In this document: positions 26,437 through 36,321 of the stretch, one piece after another
Position numbering within the stretch: position 1 is the stretch's first letter
Layout of the letters: each line of letters begins with the position of its first letter
From: Marinobacter confluentis
Lineage (GTDB): Bacteria > Pseudomonadota > Gammaproteobacteria > Pseudomonadales > Oleiphilaceae
Assembly: GCF_004785685.1 (NCBI RefSeq)
Contig: NZ_SRPF01000005.1
Coordinates: forward strand, 124,001 to 188,000
DNA: 64,000 nucleotides
Direction of reading: 5' to 3'
Translations under genes and position numbers: made by a program
Notes under the pieces: model-generated
Databases searched by the model: none
Told to the model about the DNA's origin: nothing
What the model saw: the letters and a program-made list of their open reading frames with translations, nothing else

Positions 26437-28182
26437 CTATCGGTCGGCTTTCTCCGCCTGGGGGATGGTGGATTGTGATGATTCCAGTACGTCACGCAGC
26501 ACGTTCATGCGTTCCCGGCTTGCAGAGACGTCGGCCTTCATTTCCTCAGCACCGGCGACAACCGGGCGAAGCAGGATCACCAGCTCGCTTTTGGTGGACT
26601 GGAAGCGGCGCTGCTTGAACAGCTCGCCCAACACCGGTATCTCACTGAAAAACGGCACCGCGGAATTGTTGTCCTCGCTGCTGTTCTGGATCAGGCCGCC
26701 GATCACCACGATCTGCCCGCTCTCCGCGCGAATCACGCTGTCGGTTTCCCGCACCGTGCTTCTGGCCAGTGGCAGGGTGACATCCTGGTTGCCAACGGTG
26801 ATCAGTTTTTCCTGGTCATTCACTTCACTGACTGACGGATGAACGTGCAGGATGATGGTGCCGTCCTCAGCGATCTGAGGCGTCACATCCAGAGAAATGC
26901 CAGAGAAAAACGGGGTCAGTTCGACGGACGTCGAGGTGCTGTCGGACGCGCTGTTTACGTTGTTGTCGTCCTGAAAATCGATGTCGGTCACGAAGAACTC
27001 GTCCGTTCCGACCTTGATCACCGCCTTCTGGTTATTCACGGTCGCGATACGCGGGCTGGACAGAATCTGTACATTGCCCTGTTCACCCAGAAGCTCAATC
27101 AGCCCGGTAAAATCACCGGCGCGGACACTGGCCGAGAAAAGCCCGCCAATATCGGACGTCTGGATGGCCTGCCCGGCCAGTGCCTGGGCGGTGAAATCCT
27201 CAGGCAGACCGTCAGCCGCCGTGATTCTGGACCCCCGCTGCACATCCGCCCAGTTGATGCCCTGCTGGTAGCCCTCGTTCAGCTCGATTTCAAGAATCTT
27301 GGCCTCCAGCACCACCTGGCGCTGCATGATCAACTGGGTACGGCGCAGATATTCTTCCACCTGTCCCATCGCCTGACTGTTGGCACGTACCATCACCAGA
27401 CCGGCCCCCGGGTTCACAATGACCTGGCTGGCTGAATCTGTGCCGGCAATCATCGCTAGCGCTCTTTCAATGTCCTGCCAGAAATCGGACTGGGTCTCGG
27501 TGGAGATCCGGGTGCCCACAAGATTGGCGGTTTCCCCGCCATCCCGGGATGCACGCCCGGAGCTGCCAGCACCACTGGAATTATCCCGGGAACTGCTCAC
27601 CTGACCCGAACTGACCCGTGTTTCGGAGCCCCCGCGGCGTTTGAAGTTCAGGTAATCAATGGGAAAGATCCGGGTCTGGATGCCGTTGACCTTGACCTGA
27701 AACAGACGCCCCTGGCGCTCTATATCAAGATCATAAAGGTCGCCGGCGATGGCCATCACCTCAGGCACGGTAACATCCCTCAGGCGCAGATCAATTAGCG
27801 CGTCCACCTCGGGATACACCACCACGTTGTACCGGCTGCCCTCAACCAGAGCCTGGAAGAAAGGCGCGGCCGCCACGCCACTGGCATTAATGTCGAACCG
27901 GTCATCGCTGCTGGCACTGGGAGCTAGCGGCGGCAGAAGTGCCTGGCTCAGGGATTCGTCCATGCCTGCCCGACTGTCCGGTTCAGGTTGGGAGTCAGGG
28001 GCGTTGCCCTCTGCTTCTGCCAGCTCATCATCGATGGCCTGAGCGGCGTCGGTCGATGTGGCCTGGCTGGTTCGCATCAGCGGGTTGCTGCTGCAGCCCA
28101 CCAGGACGCCTGCCAGCAACAGGCTGATCATTGTCTGATTGAGTGTCATAGCTGCTCGTCTGTTTCTCAGTTTCCAGCTCAT
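26437..28182 (-). CDS. mshL: MSHA pilus secretin MshL (lipoprotein)
   Basis: 581 residues. The ATG at 28182 overlaps the mshK stop (ATGA) and has GGAG six bases upstream; a Met at 28149 gives a shorter signal peptide. The export signal ends in the lipobox LVGC (Cys30 from the first start). N-terminal STN/secretin-N region, a Ser/Gly/Arg-rich insert (about 180-210), an N1-like domain, then the secretin core ending VPFFSEIPVLGELFKQR and ELVILLRP. It forms the outer-membrane channel through which the pilus exits. Confidence 0.95.
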   Translation of the reverse strand: MSWKLRNRRAAMTLNQTMISLLLAGVLVGCSSNPLMRTSQATSTDAAQAIDDELAEAEGNAPDSQPEPDSRAGMDESLSQALLPPLAPSASSDDRFDINASGVAAAPFFQALVEGSRYNVVVYPEVDALIDLRLRDVTVPEVMAIAGDLYDLDIERQGRLFQVKVNGIQTRIFPIDYLNFKRRGGSETRVSSGQVSSSRDNSSGAGSSGRASRDGGETANLVGTRISTETQSDFWQDIERALAMIAGTDSASQVIVNPGAGLVMVRANSQAMGQVEEYLRRTQLIMQRQVVLEAKILEIELNEGYQQGINWADVQRGSRITAADGLPEDFTAQALAGQAIQTSDIGGLFSASVRAGDFTGLIELLGEQGNVQILSSPRIATVNNQKAVIKVGTDEFFVTDIDFQDDNNVNSASDSTSTSVELTPFFSGISLDVTPQIAEDGTIILHVHPSVSEVNDQEKLITVGNQDVTLPLARSTVRETDSVIRAESGQIVVIGGLIQNSSEDNNSAVPFFSEIPVLGELFKQRRFQSTKSELVILLRPVVAGAEEMKADVSASRERMNVLRDVLESSQSTIPQAEKADR

Positions 28183-28517
28183 TGAGAACTCCGCACTTGC
28201 GGAAGGGTATCAAGCCTTAAAATACGTACTCGTCCCTGATCGACCAGCTCTACCCGGTCCGGGTGTATCCGCCGGAGGCGGACCCCGTCAAAGGTCTGGC
28301 CTTCCCGACGGGCCTGACCGTCGATAACTGCAATCCTGCGATCAGTGCCGATAATAATCGACGCCAGATCAAAGGACCTTTGCTGTGCCGGTTCTGCCTG
28401 CGGCACCCTGAAACCATTCGGCCGGGTAGGATCCTGCAGGGCATGAACATCGGCACCCAGCAGCATCAGACTGACAACCACAGGTATCCAGCAAAAACGG
28501 TAACCATGGCTTGCCAT
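28179..28517 (-). CDS. mshK: MSHA biogenesis protein MshK
   Basis: 112 residues. N-terminal membrane helix or signal peptide (about 8-27, ending VHA), then LQDPTRPNGF, the conserved start of the mature MshK/PilP-like domain, and a small beta domain (IIIGTDRRIAVIDGQARREGQ). It probably links the inner-membrane complex to the secretin, as PilP does. It starts 1 base after mshJ and overlaps mshL by 4 bases. Confidence 0.85.
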   Translation of the reverse strand: MASHGYRFCWIPVVVSLMLLGADVHALQDPTRPNGFRVPQAEPAQQRSFDLASIIIGTDRRIAVIDGQARREGQTFDGVRLRRIHPDRVELVDQGRVRILRLDTLPQVRSSQ

Positions 28518-28518
28518 A

Positions 28519-29220
28519 TCAGACTCCTAACCAGGCCCGGTCAAGGCTCAGCGTGCGAACCCGAATGCGGATTTCATTGTTCGGGTAGTCGAGCATCCGG
28601 TAGTCCAGCGACACCCAGCCCAGACGGTTATCCATGCCTTCCAGTGTTTCAAGGTAGCTGAGCACATCCAGATAACCGCCCCGGATTACCAGCTCGACAT
28701 CGTGGGCGTAAAGCAGCGGCCCGGTTGTGGTTCCGGAATCGTCGGCCGGGGCGTTGGTGCCGTCTGATTCTGCCTGCTGATCAAAAATGGGCGTCGGTGA
28801 CAACAGCTCTACAGTCACCAGCTCAAGCCCTTTCTGGGCAACCAGAATCTCCTGAAGCAGCCTGACCATGGCGCGGGGTGCAATCAGTTTCCCGGTGGTT
28901 TCCGCCAGCTCTGCATCCAGGCGGTCCAGCCTGGACTGACGGGAGGCCAGACGCTCCCTCAGCTCCCGGGAAGGATCCGACGACAGGCGCTCAATGAGCG
29001 CTTGTTGCTGATCAAGCAGCGCCTGCTGTTGCTGATCCAGATTCTTCAGTTGAATCTTGAGTCCGTTATTGCTGACCACCACGGGCGTAACTGCAAGCTC
29101 CCACACAATCACCAACAGCAGCACGACTCCGGTGAGGGTAATCAATACCCGCTCACGAATGGGTCGCTGGTTGAACCAGACCGCGCCTTTTTCCCAGGAC
29201 TGCTTCAGACCCTGGCTCAT
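28519..29220 (-). CDS. mshJ: MSHA biogenesis protein MshJ (PilO-like)
   Basis: 233 residues. A short cytoplasmic N-terminus, one membrane helix (about 25-48), a coiled coil rich in Gln (about 55-110, LDQQQQALLDQQQAL) and a C-terminal ferredoxin-like domain with VELVIRGGYLDVLSYLETLE. This is the PilO/GspM layout; it pairs with the PilN-like half of MshI. It overlaps mshI by 4 bases. Confidence 0.88.
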   Translation of the reverse strand: MSQGLKQSWEKGAVWFNQRPIRERVLITLTGVVLLLVIVWELAVTPVVVSNNGLKIQLKNLDQQQQALLDQQQALIERLSSDPSRELRERLASRQSRLDRLDAELAETTGKLIAPRAMVRLLQEILVAQKGLELVTVELLSPTPIFDQQAESDGTNAPADDSGTTTGPLLYAHDVELVIRGGYLDVLSYLETLEGMDNRLGWVSLDYRMLDYPNNEIRIRVRTLSLDRAWLGV

Positions 29221-30737
29221 GAGTCCTCCCCGGTGCTTTCATCCGTCGCTACCCGGAACTCGATCCAGTTGCCCTGTTCACTCCGGTCCATCCGGAAGGC
29301 GCCAAAGGTTTTGCCCTGAAACGCCGGTTCTTCCCCCAGCGCTTCGAGATAGGAAGGCACCAGCCTTCCCGACTGGGCCTGCCCATCCAGAGCGACATCA
29401 CCATTCTGGGCATTCAGCCGGATCCGTGTCAGCCAGAGCCCACCGGGGACCTGGCGGGCCAAGGCTGACAGAGGTTCTGCAAAGCCTGTCGTGTCTTCCG
29501 ACATCAAACCCTCGACCTGCGCAAGCAGCCGTTCACGGCGAACCAGAGTCTCACTCACCCGGTCCAGGGCGGCTTCGACCTGTGGGTCTGGCTGCCGCGA
29601 CTGGGCCTCCTGAGTCAGTTGGGCAACCGACTGCTCCAGCCGGTCTACCTGCTGCTGGCGCTGCAGCAGCAGGTTATCCAGTTCAGCGTTCTGGTAGCGT
29701 ACGAATCCTGCGGCAAACACCAGCCCGACAAGCACCAGTGTCAACGCCGCTGCAGCGGTCCCAGCCTGCAGGTGTTCTTTAACCGGCCGAAGTTCATCGG
29801 TATACAGATTGATGTGCTGATGCTTCTGCGAAGCGAGCTTCGGGTCAGCCTCGCCCAGGCGGGCGCTCCAGACAGACAGACAACGTTTGTCAATGGAATC
29901 GTCATGGCCCAGATCAGCCCAGTCCAGAGTTTCGACAGTGCTGGCCACATAGGAGCCAAGCATGGAAGACAAGGGTAACGAGGTATCACGGGTCACAAAC
30001 CGGATTTTCGTCGGTGGCACCTGCCCCAACTGGCTCTCGTAATAGTCCAGTGAGCGCTGCATTTCCAGTGCGAGTGACTGAACCGCATTCTCCTGCTGCG
30101 AGGCATCGTGCAGATCATCAACCGAAACATCCAGCCGGCGGGAGAGATACAGGGTGTTGCCCTTTCCCACCACCATCTGGCCATATCGGCCACGCATGTG
30201 AACCAGTGCAGCGCCACGCTGATTTTCATCCAGCAGCGCGACGAGATGGCTCAGCGCCAGCTCGGCGATATCAATGGAAACAAGTTCCAGGTCGCAGGCG
30301 CTGACCAGGTCGACCAGGTCTCGAACCAGCGATTTGCGGGCCGCGACCACGTTGACCAGGTCGCCACGACCGCGAGAGGCATCTTCAGGGAATGGGAAAA
30401 CGTCGGAAACGGCTTCAGACGGGCTGTAGTCCAGGAGGTCCTTGAGTTTCCACTTGAGCGCATCGCCCAACTCAGACTGATCAACGCCGTCGGGGCGCTC
30501 AAGCTGGAAAACCTGGTACTGATCCAGTGGCAGCACCAGTGTGGCCCGGGCGCCGGCCCAGCCCATCTGATCGACAACCGAGCTTAATTCCTGCTCTCGC
30601 CTGGCGGACGGGCACTCTATAAAACCAGTCTCTGCCCCGGCTGTCGCCCAGGCAATACCGTCAGGGCGGATCTCGAGAAAGAGCCGCTGTCGACGACTAG
30701 AACGACCAGTTATTTTTGTTATAAAGCCACGGATCAC
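29217..30737 (-). CDS. mshI: MSHA biogenesis protein MshI (PilM-like plus PilN-like halves)
   Basis: 506 residues from a GTG at 30735-30737, with GAGG seven bases upstream. Residues 1-300 form an actin-like PilM-type cytoplasmic domain (EIRPDGIAWA, LPLDQYQVFQLERP). INLYTDELRP at 310-319 is the PilN signature, followed by a membrane helix (about 327-347), a coiled coil (350-420) and a PilN-like periplasmic domain. So the PilM and PilN functions, which some bacteria encode as mshI1 and mshI2, lie in one chain here. First gene of the msh operon. Confidence 0.9.
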   Translation of the reverse strand: MIRGFITKITGRSSRRQRLFLEIRPDGIAWATAGAETGFIECPSARREQELSSVVDQMGWAGARATLVLPLDQYQVFQLERPDGVDQSELGDALKWKLKDLLDYSPSEAVSDVFPFPEDASRGRGDLVNVVAARKSLVRDLVDLVSACDLELVSIDIAELALSHLVALLDENQRGAALVHMRGRYGQMVVGKGNTLYLSRRLDVSVDDLHDASQQENAVQSLALEMQRSLDYYESQLGQVPPTKIRFVTRDTSLPLSSMLGSYVASTVETLDWADLGHDDSIDKRCLSVWSARLGEADPKLASQKHQHINLYTDELRPVKEHLQAGTAAAALTLVLVGLVFAAGFVRYQNAELDNLLLQRQQQVDRLEQSVAQLTQEAQSRQPDPQVEAALDRVSETLVRRERLLAQVEGLMSEDTTGFAEPLSALARQVPGGLWLTRIRLNAQNGDVALDGQAQSGRLVPSYLEALGEEPAFQGKTFGAFRMDRSEQGNWIEFRVATDESTGEDS

Positions 30738-30767
30738 TCGCCAGCCTCGGGAGTCAAAAAATGAGCA

Positions 30768-30803
30768 ATTATGGATTCCTCTTGAATAGTAGTTGAACTA
30801 TTC
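30768..30803 (-). promoter_or_regulatory. Possible msh operon promoter with overlapping dyad
   Basis: On the minus strand a CATAAT -10 (complement of 30768-30773) lies 18 bases from a poor TTCAAC -35 (30792-30797). GAATAGT-N6-ACTATTC (30784-30803) overlaps the -35, as an activator or repressor site might. The AT-rich 169-base gap to ssb holds nothing else except the ssb hairpin. Confidence 0.4.
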
Positions 30804-30860
30804 ACTCTAATTCCATGTTTTTCGTTCGATTTAACTCACTTTTTGCAAGTCGGTAACACA

Positions 30861-30890
30861 ACCAGGCTCCGATTATTCGGAGCCTGGTTG
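30861..30890. terminator. Hairpin after ssb
   Basis: AACCAGGCTCCG-ATTATT-CGGAGCCTGGTT, a perfect 12-bp stem 17 bases past the ssb stop. The U-tract on the ssb side is weak (TGTGTTACC). Confidence 0.7.
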
Positions 30891-30906
30891 GCGGGCAAGG
30901 TTACCT

Positions 30907-31407
30907 TCAGAATGGAATGTCGTCGTCGAAGTCGTCGATCGGCTCGGGCATGCTTCCCTGGGATGGCTGTTGCTGAGGCGCCTGATTCTGTGCCGGCGCC
31001 GCGCCTGATTGCTGGGGACGACCTGCTGGCGCACCCTGGCTGGCACCACCACCGTCGCCGCCGCGGCTGTCCAGCATCTGCATCTGGCCGTTGATATCCA
31101 CCACAACCTCAGTGGTATAGACGTCCTGACCTTCCTTGTTCTGCCATTTGCGGGTCTGCAGTTTGCCTTCGATGTAGACCTTCGAGCCCTTGCGCAGATA
31201 CTGGCCGGCAACCTCGGCAATCTTGCCGAACATCACAACCCGGTGCCATTCAGTTTTCGGCACCAGCTGGCCGGTCTGTCTGTCCTTGTAGCTTTCGTCG
31301 GTTGCAAGGTTCAGGTTCACCACCGCATTGCCATTCGGGGTGTAACGGGTGTCCGGATCCTGGCCCAGATTACCGATCAGAATAACCTTGTTTACGCCTC
31401 GTGCCAT
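30907..31407 (-). CDS. ssb: Single-stranded DNA-binding protein
   Basis: 166 residues. N-terminal OB fold (1-112) starting [22 protein letters not shown], with WHRVVMFGK and [15 protein letters not shown] Gly/Gln/Pro-rich flexible linker (about 113-155) leads to the acidic tip DDDIPF, which recruits partner proteins at replication forks and repair sites. It works as a tetramer. Its place between uvrA and the msh cluster matches the Vibrio arrangement. Confidence 0.98.
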   Translation of the reverse strand: MARGVNKVILIGNLGQDPDTRYTPNGNAVVNLNLATDESYKDRQTGQLVPKTEWHRVVMFGKIAEVAGQYLRKGSKVYIEGKLQTRKWQNKEGQDVYTTEVVVDINGQMQMLDSRGGDGGGASQGAPAGRPQQSGAAPAQNQAPQQQPSQGSMPEPIDDFDDDIPF

Positions 31408-31465
31408 GATTCACTCCTGATTGTGCGTCTTTGGTCAGCCCGTCATCCCTTCGGGCCACCTGAGT

Positions 31466-32836
31466 TCAAGTTTCGTTTACTGGCAGGACAAAAGGAAAGT
31501 CCGCAAGCCGCATTGCATCAAACTGCCGCCGGTCAACCTTCAGATAGGCTGTGTCAGCGCCTTCCAGAATAACAACATCCTGCACGCCCGGCAGCCGTCG
31601 CAGGCTCTCGTCGATATCATCGAACTGCGTCGGCGCTTCGTGTCGCAACTGTACCACGAAACTGGCGGTATGGCCCGGGGCGGGCATGGTGAGCGCCACC
31701 AACAACCACAACATAAGCACCCCAACCATCAGCCAGACCACGCCCTGTAATCCGGCCTGTTCAAGCAATATGCCACCCAACGAACCGCCCAGAAACGCTC
31801 CCATGAACTGGGCCGTGGAATAGACGCCCATGGCCGTGCCTTTGGCAGCGGCCGGCGACTCCTTGCTCACCAGGGACGGCAGGCTCGCCTCCAACAGGTT
31901 GAATGCCATGAAGAAGAAGAACAGCACCGCCCACGCGGCCATCAGGGAACTGGACAGGTAACCGATAGCGGCAGTGCTCAGGGTAAGCATGACAATCGCA
32001 CCACAGAGGACCGGCTTCATCTTGCGCTTTTTCTCGCCAATGATGATGAAAGGAACCATGGCAAAAAAGGAGGTGACCATAACCGTCAGATAAAACCACC
32101 AGTGCGAAGCTGAGGGCAGGTTGAACTGGTCCTGAAGCAGGGTTGGGAAAACCAGGAATATTGCAGTCAGCACCAGATGCAGCGCAAAAATGCCAAAATC
32201 AAGCCGCAACAGCCGGGGGTCTGCCATTACCCGGCCCAGCATTTTCCTGGCCGGCTGGGTATCTGCACTGACGGTGTGCAGATGAGGTGTAGGGACCAGC
32301 CTTGACACAATCAGCATTGCGATCAGCGCCAGCCCCGCGGTGACATAGAAAATGCCCGCAAGGCCGAAAGCCGAGCCCAGCAAAGGACCAACCACCAGAG
32401 AGAGCGAGAAAGAAAGCCCGATGGACACGCCCACCGTCGCCATCGCTTTGGTGCGTTCTTCCTCCCGGGTCAGATCACTGAGCAGTGCCATCAGCACACT
32501 GGCGATGGCGCCGGCACCCTGAAGAATCCGACCCGCGATTACAACGTATATCGAATCAGCGGAAGCAGCCAGCAGGCTGCCCATGGCGAACAGTGCAAGA
32601 CCAATATAGATCATCCGCTTACGGCCGAAGCGGTCAGACAGCATGCCGAATGGAATTTGTAGCAGCGCCTGGCCCAGGCCGTAAATGCCGATGGCCAGGC
32701 CAATCAACATGGGAGTGGCACCGTCAAGGTCATCACCCAGCAGTACAAACACCGGCATTACCATGAAAAGCCCGAGCATACGCATGGCGTAAACCGATGC
32801 CAGTGCCGCTACCGAGCGCCTTTCGAGAGAATTCAT
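31466..32836 (-). CDS. YajR-like MFS transporter with C-terminal YAM domain
   Basis: 456 residues from the ATG at 32836, with AAAGG seven bases upstream (E. coli YajR is 454). Twelve predicted membrane helices. MFS motif A GMLSDRFGRKRM lies between helices 2 and 3, and helix 4 has GRILQGAGA. The last 65 residues (HEAPTQFDDIDESLRRLPGV...AYLKVDRRQFD) form a ferredoxin-like YAM domain, as in YajR. A proton-coupled drug or metabolite exporter is likely, but the substrate is unknown. It is divergent from uvrA and upstream of ssb on the same strand. Confidence 0.9.
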   Translation of the reverse strand: MNSLERRSVAALASVYAMRMLGLFMVMPVFVLLGDDLDGATPMLIGLAIGIYGLGQALLQIPFGMLSDRFGRKRMIYIGLALFAMGSLLAASADSIYVVIAGRILQGAGAIASVLMALLSDLTREEERTKAMATVGVSIGLSFSLSLVVGPLLGSAFGLAGIFYVTAGLALIAMLIVSRLVPTPHLHTVSADTQPARKMLGRVMADPRLLRLDFGIFALHLVLTAIFLVFPTLLQDQFNLPSASHWWFYLTVMVTSFFAMVPFIIIGEKKRKMKPVLCGAIVMLTLSTAAIGYLSSSLMAAWAVLFFFFMAFNLLEASLPSLVSKESPAAAKGTAMGVYSTAQFMGAFLGGSLGGILLEQAGLQGVVWLMVGVLMLWLLVALTMPAPGHTASFVVQLRHEAPTQFDDIDESLRRLPGVQDVVILEGADTAYLKVDRRQFDAMRLADFPFVLPVNET

Positions 32837-32966
32837 GGTTTGCCTTTTAAAGGATGAGTTCGGCACCAGTGGTGCGTCTTCCGGCCGCGCATTGTACCAG
32901 AACCGATGAACCCGGGGCAGTTCTGCCTGCCGGTTAGAGCTTTAGCAGCCCGGGGCCCAAACGCGG

Positions 32967-32972
32967 TATACT
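32967..32972 (+). promoter_or_regulatory. Possible -10 box of uvrA
   Basis: TATACT, 28 bases before the uvrA ATG. No strong -35 is seen at the usual distance. No LexA box of the form CTGT-N8-ACAG was found between 32837 and 33000. Confidence 0.35.
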
Positions 32973-32999
32973 TATCGTTTTTCTTTGCCGAGGAGTGTT

Positions 33000-35825
33000 A
33001 TGGATCATATCCAGATCAAAGGGGCCAGAACCCACAATCTGAAAAATATTGACCTGGATATGCCGAGGGACAAGCTGATCGTGATTACCGGCCTGTCCGG
33101 CTCGGGAAAATCCTCTCTGGCGTTCGATACGCTCTACGCCGAGGGTCAGCGGCGCTACGTTGAATCCCTGTCCACTTACGCCCGTCAGTTTCTGTCGATG
33201 ATGGAAAAGCCTGATGTGGATCATATTGAAGGTCTGTCGCCTGCCATCTCCATTGAGCAGAAAAGCACCTCTCATAACCCCCGCTCCACCGTCGGCACGA
33301 TCACCGAAATCTACGACTACCTGCGGTTGCTGTTTGCCAGGGCCGGGGAACCAAGATGCCCCAAGCACGGCCAGCCATTGGAAGCCCAGACGGTCAGCCA
33401 GATGGTGGATCAGGTCCTGGCGATGCCGGAAGGCAGCAAGCTGATGATTCTGGCTCCGGTGATCCGGGACCGTAAAGGCGAACACCAGCACGTCATCGAT
33501 TCCATGAAAAGCCAGGGCTTTATCCGAATAAGGGTCGACGGTACTGTTTACGACATTGATGACGTGCCCGCCCTGGACAAGAAACGCAAACACCAGATTG
33601 ATGTGGTGGTGGACCGCTTCAAGGTCAAAGCCGGTCTGGAGCAGCGCCTGGCGGAAAGCTTCGAAACCTCCCTCGGCCTTGCCGATGGCATTGCCCTGGT
33701 GGCGCCCATGGACGGTGAACCCGCAGGAGAGGAACACACTTTTTCTGCCCGCTATGCCTGCACCCAGTGCGGCTACGCGCTTAGCGAACTGGAACCCAAA
33801 CTGTTCTCCTTCAACAACCCCGCTGGCGCCTGCCCAACCTGCGACGGGCTGGGAGTGAAGCAGTTTTTCGATCCAGAGAAAATTGTTCAGCACCCGGAAG
33901 CCACCCTGGCCGAAGGCGCCATCAAGGGCTGGGACAGACGTGCGGTTTATTATTTCCAGATGCTGGCCAGCGTTGCGGACCATTTCAGCATTGATATGGA
34001 TACGCCCTGGCAGGAACTTCCAGAAGACTTTCGCGAGGTCCTGCTTTATGGGACTGACGAAGACGTGCCCTTCCGCTACGTAAACTCTCGCGGTCACATC
34101 ATGGAAAAAGCGCATCCATTTGAAGGCATTCTGCCAAATCTTGAACGCCGCTACCGTGAGACTGACTCCCAAAGCATGCGGGAAGAACTTGCGCGGCACC
34201 TGAGCCAGCAATGGTGCAAGACCTGCTCCGGCTCACGCCTGCGGGAAAGCGCACGGCACGTATTCATTGAGCAGAACAATATTTCCAACCTGACCCATCT
34301 GCCGGTGGGCGAGGCTTACGATTATTTCCAGACCCTGGCATTGCCCGGGCGCAAAGGTGAAATCGCCGAGAAAATTCTGAAAGAAGTTCGCCAGCGCCTG
34401 CAATTTCTGGTGAACGTAGGCCTGGAGTACCTGACCCTCGAGCGCAGCGCCGACACTCTATCCGGCGGTGAGGCCCAGCGTATCCGCCTTGCTAGCCAGA
34501 TTGGTGCTGGGCTGGTCGGGGTTATGTATATTCTGGATGAGCCATCAATTGGCCTGCATCAGCGGGACAATGACCGACTGCTCGCTACCCTGACCCATCT
34601 CCGTGACCTCGGCAATACCGTCATCGTAGTCGAGCATGACGAGGATGCGATTCGCGCAGCGGACCACGTAATCGACATCGGGCCGGGGGCCGGTGTCCAC
34701 GGCGGCCATGTAATCGCCCAGGGAACGCCGGAAGAAATCATTGCCAACGCAAACTCACTGACCGGGCAGTACCTGAACGGCACCAAGAAAATTGCCATTC
34801 CGGGCGTTCGCCAGAAAGGTAACGGCAAGCACCTGACGCTGACCGGTGCCACAGGCAACAATCTTCAGAATGTATCCTTGTCCATTCCACTGGGTGTCAT
34901 GACCTGCGTTACAGGCGTTTCCGGCTCTGGCAAATCGACGTTGATCAACGCCACACTTTACCCTGTCTGCGCTGCCAAGCTGAACAAGGCGACCAGCCTG
35001 AGCCACGCGCCCTATGAACACCTGAAAGGGCTGGAGCATCTGGACAAGGTCATCGATATCGATCAGAGCCCCATTGGACGGACTCCGAGATCCAACCCGG
35101 CAACCTATACCGGACTCTTCACGCCGATCCGGGAGCTGTTTGCGGGCACCCAGGAGGCCCGATCAAGAGGGTATAAGCCGGGACGTTTTTCTTTTAACGT
35201 CAAAGGCGGGCGCTGTGAAGCGTGTCAGGGTGACGGCGTCATCAAGGTGGAAATGCACTTCCTCCCAGATGTGTATGTGCCCTGCGATGTCTGTAAGGCC
35301 CGGCGTTACAACCGCGAAACCCTGGAGGTCAGATACAAGGGCAAAAACATCCACGAGGTTCTGGAAATGACCGTGGAAGAAGCTCGAGAGTTCTTCGAGC
35401 CGGTGCCCTTTCTGGCGCGCAAGCTACAGACCCTGATGGACGTGGGGCTATCTTATATACGCCTGGGCCAGAGCGCCGTTACCCTGTCCGGAGGCGAAGC
35501 CCAGCGGGTGAAACTGGCCAAAGAGCTTTCCAAGCGCGACACGGGTAAGACACTTTACATCCTGGATGAGCCCACCACGGGTCTGCACTTCTATGACATC
35601 CAGCAACTGCTGAACGTATTGCAGCGTCTTCGGGACCACGGCAATACCGTGATCGTGATCGAGCATAACCTGGATGTGATCAAAACGGCTGACTGGATCG
35701 TGGACCTGGGTCCCGAAGGTGGTTCCGGCGGCGGCAGGATTATTGCCGAAGGTACGCCGGAAGAGGTTGCTCGGAACAGCGCTTCCCATACCGGCCACTA
35801 CCTGAAGCCCCTGCTGACAAGGTAA
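33000..35825 (+). CDS. uvrA: UvrABC excinuclease subunit A
   Basis: 941 residues from the ATG at 33000, with GAGGAG four bases upstream (E. coli 940). Two ABC ATPase modules: Walker [10 protein letters not shown] (31-39) and GVSGSGKST (about 640), each with an LSGGEAQR signature; zinc fingers CTQCGY...CPTC and CEACQGDG...CDVC. It recognises bulky DNA lesions and loads UvrB. A long antisense open frame over its 5' third is a coding shadow. It shares a bidirectional terminator with rplQ. Confidence 0.99.
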   Translation: MDHIQIKGARTHNLKNIDLDMPRDKLIVITGLSGSGKSSLAFDTLYAEGQRRYVESLSTYARQFLSMMEKPDVDHIEGLSPAISIEQKSTSHNPRSTVGTITEIYDYLRLLFARAGEPRCPKHGQPLEAQTVSQMVDQVLAMPEGSKLMILAPVIRDRKGEHQHVIDSMKSQGFIRIRVDGTVYDIDDVPALDKKRKHQIDVVVDRFKVKAGLEQRLAESFETSLGLADGIALVAPMDGEPAGEEHTFSARYACTQCGYALSELEPKLFSFNNPAGACPTCDGLGVKQFFDPEKIVQHPEATLAEGAIKGWDRRAVYYFQMLASVADHFSIDMDTPWQELPEDFREVLLYGTDEDVPFRYVNSRGHIMEKAHPFEGILPNLERRYRETDSQSMREELARHLSQQWCKTCSGSRLRESARHVFIEQNNISNLTHLPVGEAYDYFQTLALPGRKGEIAEKILKEVRQRLQFLVNVGLEYLTLERSADTLSGGEAQRIRLASQIGAGLVGVMYILDEPSIGLHQRDNDRLLATLTHLRDLGNTVIVVEHDEDAIRAADHVIDIGPGAGVHGGHVIAQGTPEEIIANANSLTGQYLNGTKKIAIPGVRQKGNGKHLTLTGATGNNLQNVSLSIPLGVMTCVTGVSGSGKSTLINATLYPVCAAKLNKATSLSHAPYEHLKGLEHLDKVIDIDQSPIGRTPRSNPATYTGLFTPIRELFAGTQEARSRGYKPGRFSFNVKGGRCEACQGDGVIKVEMHFLPDVYVPCDVCKARRYNRETLEVRYKGKNIHEVLEMTVEEAREFFEPVPFLARKLQTLMDVGLSYIRLGQSAVTLSGGEAQRVKLAKELSKRDTGKTLYILDEPTTGLHFYDIQQLLNVLQRLRDHGNTVIVIEHNLDVIKTADWIVDLGPEGGSGGGRIIAEGTPEEVARNSASHTGHYLKPLLTR

Positions 35826-35840
35826 AGCAAACAGGCATAA

Positions 35841-35870
35841 AAAAACCGGAGGCCTTAGCCTCCGGTTTTT
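35841..35870. terminator. Bidirectional terminator between uvrA and rplQ
   Basis: AAAAACCGGAGGC-CTTA-GCCTCCGGTTTTT: a perfect 13-bp stem with A-runs on one side and T-runs on the other, so it can end both convergent transcripts. Confidence 0.95.
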
Positions 35871-35889
35871 CTAATTCCGGCAAAGATTC

Positions 35890-36288
35890 TTACCCTTCGC
35901 CTTCCTCAACTTCTTCTACTTCCACATCCAGCGGACGACCGATCACTTCGACATATGCCATTGGGGCATTGTCGCCTGCACGGAAGCCACACTTCAGGAT
36001 ACGGAGGTATCCACCCGGACGCTCACTAAACCGCGGGCCAAGCTCATTGAACAGCTTGGCTACGGCGGCATCGTCACGCAGGCGTGAGAACGCCAGACGA
36101 CGATTCGCGACCGAATCATTCTTTGACAGCGTGATCAAAGGCTCTGCTACTCGGCGAAGCTCTTTCGCTTTGGGCAAAGTAGTTTTGATCAGCTCGTGTT
36201 CAACCAGTGACGAAGTCATGTTACGGAACATGGCTTTACGATGCGCACTGGTCCTGCTGAACTTACGACCACTCTTACGATGACGCAT
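35890..36288 (-). CDS. rplQ: 50S ribosomal protein L17
   Basis: 132 residues (E. coli 127). Begins [24 protein letters not shown], the conserved basic N-terminal region that packs near the peptide exit tunnel; ends in an acidic Glu/Val tail ([10 protein letters not shown]), somewhat longer than in enterics. Last gene of the alpha operon, 33 bases after rpoA. Confidence 0.99.
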   Translation of the reverse strand: MRHRKSGRKFSRTSAHRKAMFRNMTSSLVEHELIKTTLPKAKELRRVAEPLITLSKNDSVANRRLAFSRLRDDAAVAKLFNELGPRFSERPGGYLRILKCGFRAGDNAPMAYVEVIGRPLDVEVEEVEEGEG

Positions 36289-36321
36289 TGCTCTAATTCC
36301 TTACCTTAAACTAATCGGCGA

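Noticed and set aside
32934..34211. 425-codon open frame on the minus strand
   Set aside because: Antisense to uvrA; its composition is that of a complement of coding DNA.
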